Assembly (NCBI GenBank): GCA_002427975.1
Contig: DIZT01000314.1
Coordinates: 872 to 12,041 of the forward strand
DNA from: Micrococcaceae bacterium UBA6021
GTDB taxonomy: Bacteria; Actinomycetota; Actinomycetes; Actinomycetales; Micrococcaceae
DNA length: 11,170 nt
Direction: 5' to 3'
A model generated the notes under the pieces. The model ran no database searches and was not told the DNA's origin. It was given only the letters and a program-made list of their open reading frames with translations. The position numbers were made by a program, and so were the translations under genes. Below, in pieces: positions 8,702 through 11,170 of the stretch. Position 1 is the first letter of the stretch, and each line of letters begins with the position of its first letter.

Positions 8702-9517
8702 GTGACTACGTCAGCAAACGGCGCTTTTGACCGCACGCCTCTCATTGCGGGCAACTGGAAGATGAACATGGACCATGTCCAGGGCATCACCCTCCTGCAG
8801 AAACTGGCGTGGACCCTGTCCGACGCCAAGCACGACTACAGCCGGGTTGAAGTTGCGGTCTTCCCGCCCTTCACCGACCTCCGCGGCGTGCAGACCCTGG
8901 TCCAGGGCGATGAACTGGACGTCGCCTATGGCGGCCAGGACCTCTCCCAGTTCGACTCAGGCGCCTACACCGGCGATATCTCCGGCCAGTTCCTGAACAA
9001 GCTGGGCTGCCGCTACGTCCTGGTGGGGCACAGCGAACGCCGCACCATCCACCAGGAATCCGACGAAGTCCTGAACGCCAAGGTCAAGGCCGGGTTCAAG
9101 CACAGTGTTACTCCGGTGCTGTGCGTGGGCGAAGGGCTGGAAATCCGTCAGGCCGGAACCCACGTGGAGTACACCCTGGAACAGCTCCGTGCTGATGTCG
9201 CAGGGCTGACCGCCGAGCAGGCGGCCGTCCTGGTCGTGGCCTACGAGCCCGTTTGGGCCATCGGTACCGGTGAAGTCGCCGGGCCGCAGGACGCCCAGGA
9301 GATGTGTGCAGCCATCCGGGCCGAACTCGCCACGATCTTCGGGGATGACGTTGCCGCCAAGATCCGGCTGCTGTACGGCGGTTCGGTCAAGGCCAACAAC
9401 GTCGCCGCGATCCTGAACGAACGCGACGTCGACGGCGTGTTGGTAGGCGGCGCCAGCCTCGACCCCGCGGAGTTTGCTAATATTGTCAGGTTCGAGAGTC
9501 ACCTGCTGACGGACTAG
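8702..9517 (+). CDS. tpiA: Triose-phosphate isomerase
   Basis: Triose-phosphate isomerase interconverts dihydroxyacetone phosphate and glyceraldehyde 3-phosphate, feeding the substrate of Gap. The 271-residue TIM barrel has GNWKMN at 17-22 (N18, K20), the electrophile H110 in VLVGHSERR, the catalytic base E182 in [11 protein letters not shown] (including the start of loop 6), and the phosphate-binding LLYGGSV and VGGASL segments near the C-terminus. The N-terminus is about ten residues longer than the shortest family members, as is common in actinobacteria. The GTG start is supported by GGAGA at 8693-8697, five bases upstream. It sits after a strong hairpin downstream of pgk and 51 bases before secG, so it may be expressed at a different level from gap-pgk. 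Confidence 0.99.
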   Translation: MTTSANGAFDRTPLIAGNWKMNMDHVQGITLLQKLAWTLSDAKHDYSRVEVAVFPPFTDLRGVQTLVQGDELDVAYGGQDLSQFDSGAYTGDISGQFLNKLGCRYVLVGHSERRTIHQESDEVLNAKVKAGFKHSVTPVLCVGEGLEIRQAGTHVEYTLEQLRADVAGLTAEQAAVLVVAYEPVWAIGTGEVAGPQDAQEMCAAIRAELATIFGDDVAAKIRLLYGGSVKANNVAAILNERDVDGVLVGGASLDPAEFANIVRFESHLLTD

Positions 9518-9568
9518 TCCGCCCCGCAGTTCCAGGCTCCCGCAATTCCAATCTTCCGAAAGGCCGTC

Positions 9569-9826
9569 GTGGACGTTCTTCATGTCATTCTGCAGATTCT
9601 CCTGGGCATCACCAGCCTTCTGCTGACGCTGCTTATCCTCCTCCACAAGGGACGGGGTGGCGGGCTGTCGGACATGTTCGGCGGAGGTATGAGTTCCGGC
9701 CTCAGCTCCTCGGGTGTGGCCGAGCGGAACCTGAACAGGTTCACCGTAATTTTGGGGGTTACCTGGGGCATTGTGATCATTGCCCTGGGCCTGATCATGC
9801 GCTTCAGCGGCGCAGGGGACTCGTAG
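9569..9826 (+). CDS. secG: Preprotein translocase subunit SecG
   Basis: SecG is the small accessory subunit of the SecYEG channel in the cytoplasmic membrane and assists SecA-driven protein export. The 85-residue product has the standard two-helix layout. A hydrophobic segment spans about 3-25, followed by a glycine- and serine-rich cytoplasmic loop that includes KGRGGGLSDMFGGG at 27-40. A second hydrophobic segment spans about 58-78. The GTG start is supported by GAAAGG at 9558-9563, five bases upstream. Placement directly after tpiA is conserved in many Gram-positive bacteria. It is probably the last gene of the gap operon, since a terminator follows about 50 bases after its stop. Confidence 0.95.
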   Translation: MDVLHVILQILLGITSLLLTLLILLHKGRGGGLSDMFGGGMSSGLSSSGVAERNLNRFTVILGVTWGIVIIALGLIMRFSGAGDS

Positions 9827-9876
9827 CCCTGCAACTGATAGCCGTCCGGCACTGCCGCGGCGTGGATCTCCGAACT

Positions 9877-9917
9877 AAACTGTGGCTGTTGGGTTCCAAC
9901 AGCCACAGTTTTTGTTT
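9877..9917 (+). terminator. Intrinsic terminator between secG and rbpA
   Basis: Bases 9877-9892 pair perfectly with 9896-9911 (16 base pairs) around a three-base loop (GTT), followed directly by TTGTTT. It is the best Rho-independent terminator in the window and should end the gap-pgk-tpiA-secG transcript. It is very close to rbpA: the T-tract ends at 9917 and the ribosome site starts at 9924. The left arm overlaps a possible -10, TAAACT at 9876-9881. Confidence 0.88.
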
Positions 9918-9935
9918 AAGCAGCCAGGAGTCCCG

Positions 9936-10328
9936 ATGGTACATAGTGCGTCAGCGTTCCGCGGCACCCGGGTGGGTGTGACCGAAGGAGCCGGTCCCAA
10001 GAACCAGACCGAAGGTTCGGGTGAACGGGTCCCTCGTATCCGTGTTTCGTACTGGTGCGCCAAGGGGCACGAAACCCAGCTTGTATTCCTGCGGCTGCCG
10101 GACGAACAGATTCCAGCCGTCTGGGATTGCCGCCGCTGCGGGGTTCCGGCGTCCAGGGACGGCAAGGAAGCCGCCCTGCCCGATCCGCTGGACGAGGGCT
10201 TCAAGACCCATCTCGAGTACGTTAAAGAGCGGCGCTCCGACCAGGACGCCGAAGCTGTCCTGGCCGGAGCGCTGGAAAAGCTACGCGCCGGTGGCGTCCT
10301 TCCGGACGAGCTGCTCCGGGACCCGTGA
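9936..10328 (+). CDS. rbpA: RNA polymerase-binding protein RbpA
   Basis: RbpA is an actinobacterial transcription factor that binds RNA polymerase and the principal sigma factor, stabilises open complexes, and in Streptomyces contributes to basal rifampicin tolerance. The 130-residue product has the N-terminal FRGTRVG tail, a core domain with a possible zinc site (C41 and H45 in WCAKGH, C65 and C68 in WDCRRC), and the sigma-interacting helix around HLEYVKERRSDQDAE at about 92-106. Those cysteines are found in Streptomyces RbpA but not in the mycobacterial one. An in-frame ATG at 9882 would add 18 residues encoded by the terminator stem. The ATG at 9936, with CCAGGAG at 9924-9930, is clearly the start. 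Its last 48 bases overlap pgl on the other strand. Confidence 0.96.
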   Translation: MVHSASAFRGTRVGVTEGAGPKNQTEGSGERVPRIRVSYWCAKGHETQLVFLRLPDEQIPAVWDCRRCGVPASRDGKEAALPDPLDEGFKTHLEYVKERRSDQDAEAVLAGALEKLRAGGVLPDELLRDP

Positions 10329-11099
10329 CGCCGCGTTTTCGTCAATAAGCCACAGGGTGCGGGACGTGCCCCGCGGCCCTGCCGCCGGAACCTGGACCGG
10401 GTTGGCGCCTGCCAGGGCCAACCCCACGGCACCGGCCTTGTCCTCACCGGCCACTACCATCCACACCTCGGCGGCGGTGTTAATTGCGGGGAGCGTGAGT
10501 GAGATGCGCTGGGGCGGCGGCTTGGGGGAGTTGCGCACCCCGACAACCGTCAGCGACTTCTCCCTGATGCCGCCCTGCTCCGGAAACAGTGACGCCACGT
10601 GGGCATCCGGGCCAACACCTAGCAGCACTACGTCCAGGCGGGGCAGCACCCCGGGTTCGTCCGGACGGTCATCGGACATGTCAGCTGCATGTTCGGCCTG
10701 GGCTGCTTCCTGGAGCCTGCGGGCGTAGTCCTCGGCGGCTTCCTCGGGTGTGTCTAAGTCGTCCGACGACGCGGGCTGATGGATCCTCGCAGGATCAACC
10801 GGGATGTGCGACAGGAGTGCCTCAAAGGCCTGCCAGGTGTTCCGCTCGGGATCTTCAGCGGCAACAAACCGCTCGTCGCCCCACCAGAAATTCACCTTCG
10901 ACCAGTCGACGGCAGGCGCCGCCGGAGAGTCCGCAACAGCCTTCAGCGTACCGATGCCCACCGTGCCGCCGGTCAGCACCACTGTGGCCTCACCGTGTTT
11001 GTCCTGCACATCCACCAGTTTGGTGATCAGGCGGGCCGCGATGGCGGCCATCAGGACGGACGAATCAGGATGGATGCTAACTCTTGGCTCAACGCTCAC
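10281..11099 (-). CDS. pgl: 6-phosphogluconolactonase
   Basis: This enzyme hydrolyses 6-phosphogluconolactone to 6-phosphogluconate, the second step of the oxidative pentose phosphate pathway. The 272-residue protein is of the SOL/DevB type. LTGGTVG at 42-48 is the phosphate-loop segment, FWWGDERFV at 71-79 is the conserved strand, and LGVGPDAHVASLFP at 160-173 holds the catalytic-type H167. PPQRISLT lies in the C-terminal third. A166 replaces the glycine usual in the GPDGH signature. The region at about 130-150 is an acidic, alanine-rich insertion. The GTG start at 11099 is preceded by AAGGAG at 11113-11118 (11 bases away, slightly long) and lies inside the end of opcA, an 11-base overlap that suggests coupled translation. 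Its 3' end runs into rbpA. Confidence 0.96.
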   Translation of the reverse strand: MSVEPRVSIHPDSSVLMAAIAARLITKLVDVQDKHGEATVVLTGGTVGIGTLKAVADSPAAPAVDWSKVNFWWGDERFVAAEDPERNTWQAFEALLSHIPVDPARIHQPASSDDLDTPEEAAEDYARRLQEAAQAEHAADMSDDRPDEPGVLPRLDVVLLGVGPDAHVASLFPEQGGIREKSLTVVGVRNSPKPPPQRISLTLPAINTAAEVWMVVAGEDKAGAVGLALAGANPVQVPAAGPRGTSRTLWLIDENAASRVPEQLVRKDATGA

Positions 11100-11169
11100 T
11101 GGGTCGGACGCTCCTTAGATTGGTACGTGGCAGTCCAATAGTAATCACTTCTCCGAAGACTTCGTCGGG
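11089..11169 (-). CDS. opcA: OpcA, glucose-6-phosphate dehydrogenase assembly protein, C-terminal fragment
   Basis: Only the last 26 codons and the TGA stop (11091-11089) lie in the window; the gene continues past the right edge. The reading PDEVFGEVITIGL resembles the C-terminal tail of OpcA, a factor required for activity of glucose-6-phosphate dehydrogenase in cyanobacteria and actinobacteria. The call rests as much on position as on sequence: in Arthrobacter relatives zwf-opcA-pgl form one operon, and this frame overlaps the pgl start by 11 bases. The short fragment cannot exclude another product. Confidence 0.7.
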   Translation of the reverse strand, partial: PDEVFGEVITIGLPRTNLRSVRPSER

Positions 11170-11170
11170 G

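Noticed and set aside
9864..9890. A possible SigR-type promoter before rbpA (GGATC, 19 bases, GTT)
   Set aside because: The -35 differs from GGAAT at two of five positions, and nothing else supports it. The known SigR control of rbpA in Streptomyces is suggestive only.
9882..9935. An upstream ATG extending RbpA by 18 residues
   Set aside because: Those codons are the terminator stem itself. The ATG at 9936 has its own ribosome site and gives the standard N-terminus.

Overview
The window is a high-GC bacterial chromosome segment whose gene content and order fit an actinobacterium of the family Micrococcaceae, most like Arthrobacter or Pseudarthrobacter. The evidence is the uvrC-rapZ-yvcK-whiA cluster, the gap-pgk-tpiA-secG glycolytic run, and RbpA and OpcA, which are largely actinobacterial markers. 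GTG starts are common and terminators are GC-rich hairpins. Genus is inferred from protein sequence and synteny recalled from knowledge; no search was run.

Left edge (1-341): the C-terminal part of a PlsC-type lysophospholipid acyltransferase abuts about 120 bases that do not belong to it. Read on the minus strand, those bases look like part of an unrelated membrane protein. A reading-frame shift lies next to the join. This is either a rearrangement or, more likely, a chimeric sequence end.

354-5364 (plus): uvrC (nucleotide excision repair nuclease), then the conserved trio rapZ, yvcK and whiA. rapZ and yvcK overlap as TAATG, and the stop of yvcK lies inside the whiA ribosome-binding site, so the trio is probably one translationally coupled operon linking cell-wall precursor control and division. 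5476-6102: a Mn/Fe superoxide dismutase, followed by a strong hairpin terminator.

6366-9826 (plus): gap, pgk, tpiA and secG. The first three encode consecutive or adjoining steps of the lower glycolytic pathway. A structured leader of about 145 bases precedes gap, and a stable hairpin separates pgk from tpiA. secG, a Sec translocon subunit, closes the run. 9936-10328: rbpA, an RNA polymerase-binding transcription activator, preceded almost immediately by a textbook intrinsic terminator.

10281-11169 (minus): pgl (6-phosphogluconolactonase) and the 3' end of opcA (glucose-6-phosphate dehydrogenase assembly factor). This is the oxidative pentose phosphate operon running toward rbpA, and its last 48 bases overlap rbpA tail to tail.

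There are no rRNA or tRNA genes, CRISPR arrays, insertion sequences or phage genes. This is conserved housekeeping DNA, and I see no convincing undescribed system. The best second-look items are non-coding: the terminator/promoter arrangement before rbpA, the gap leader, the pgk-tpiA hairpin, and the aberrant left end.
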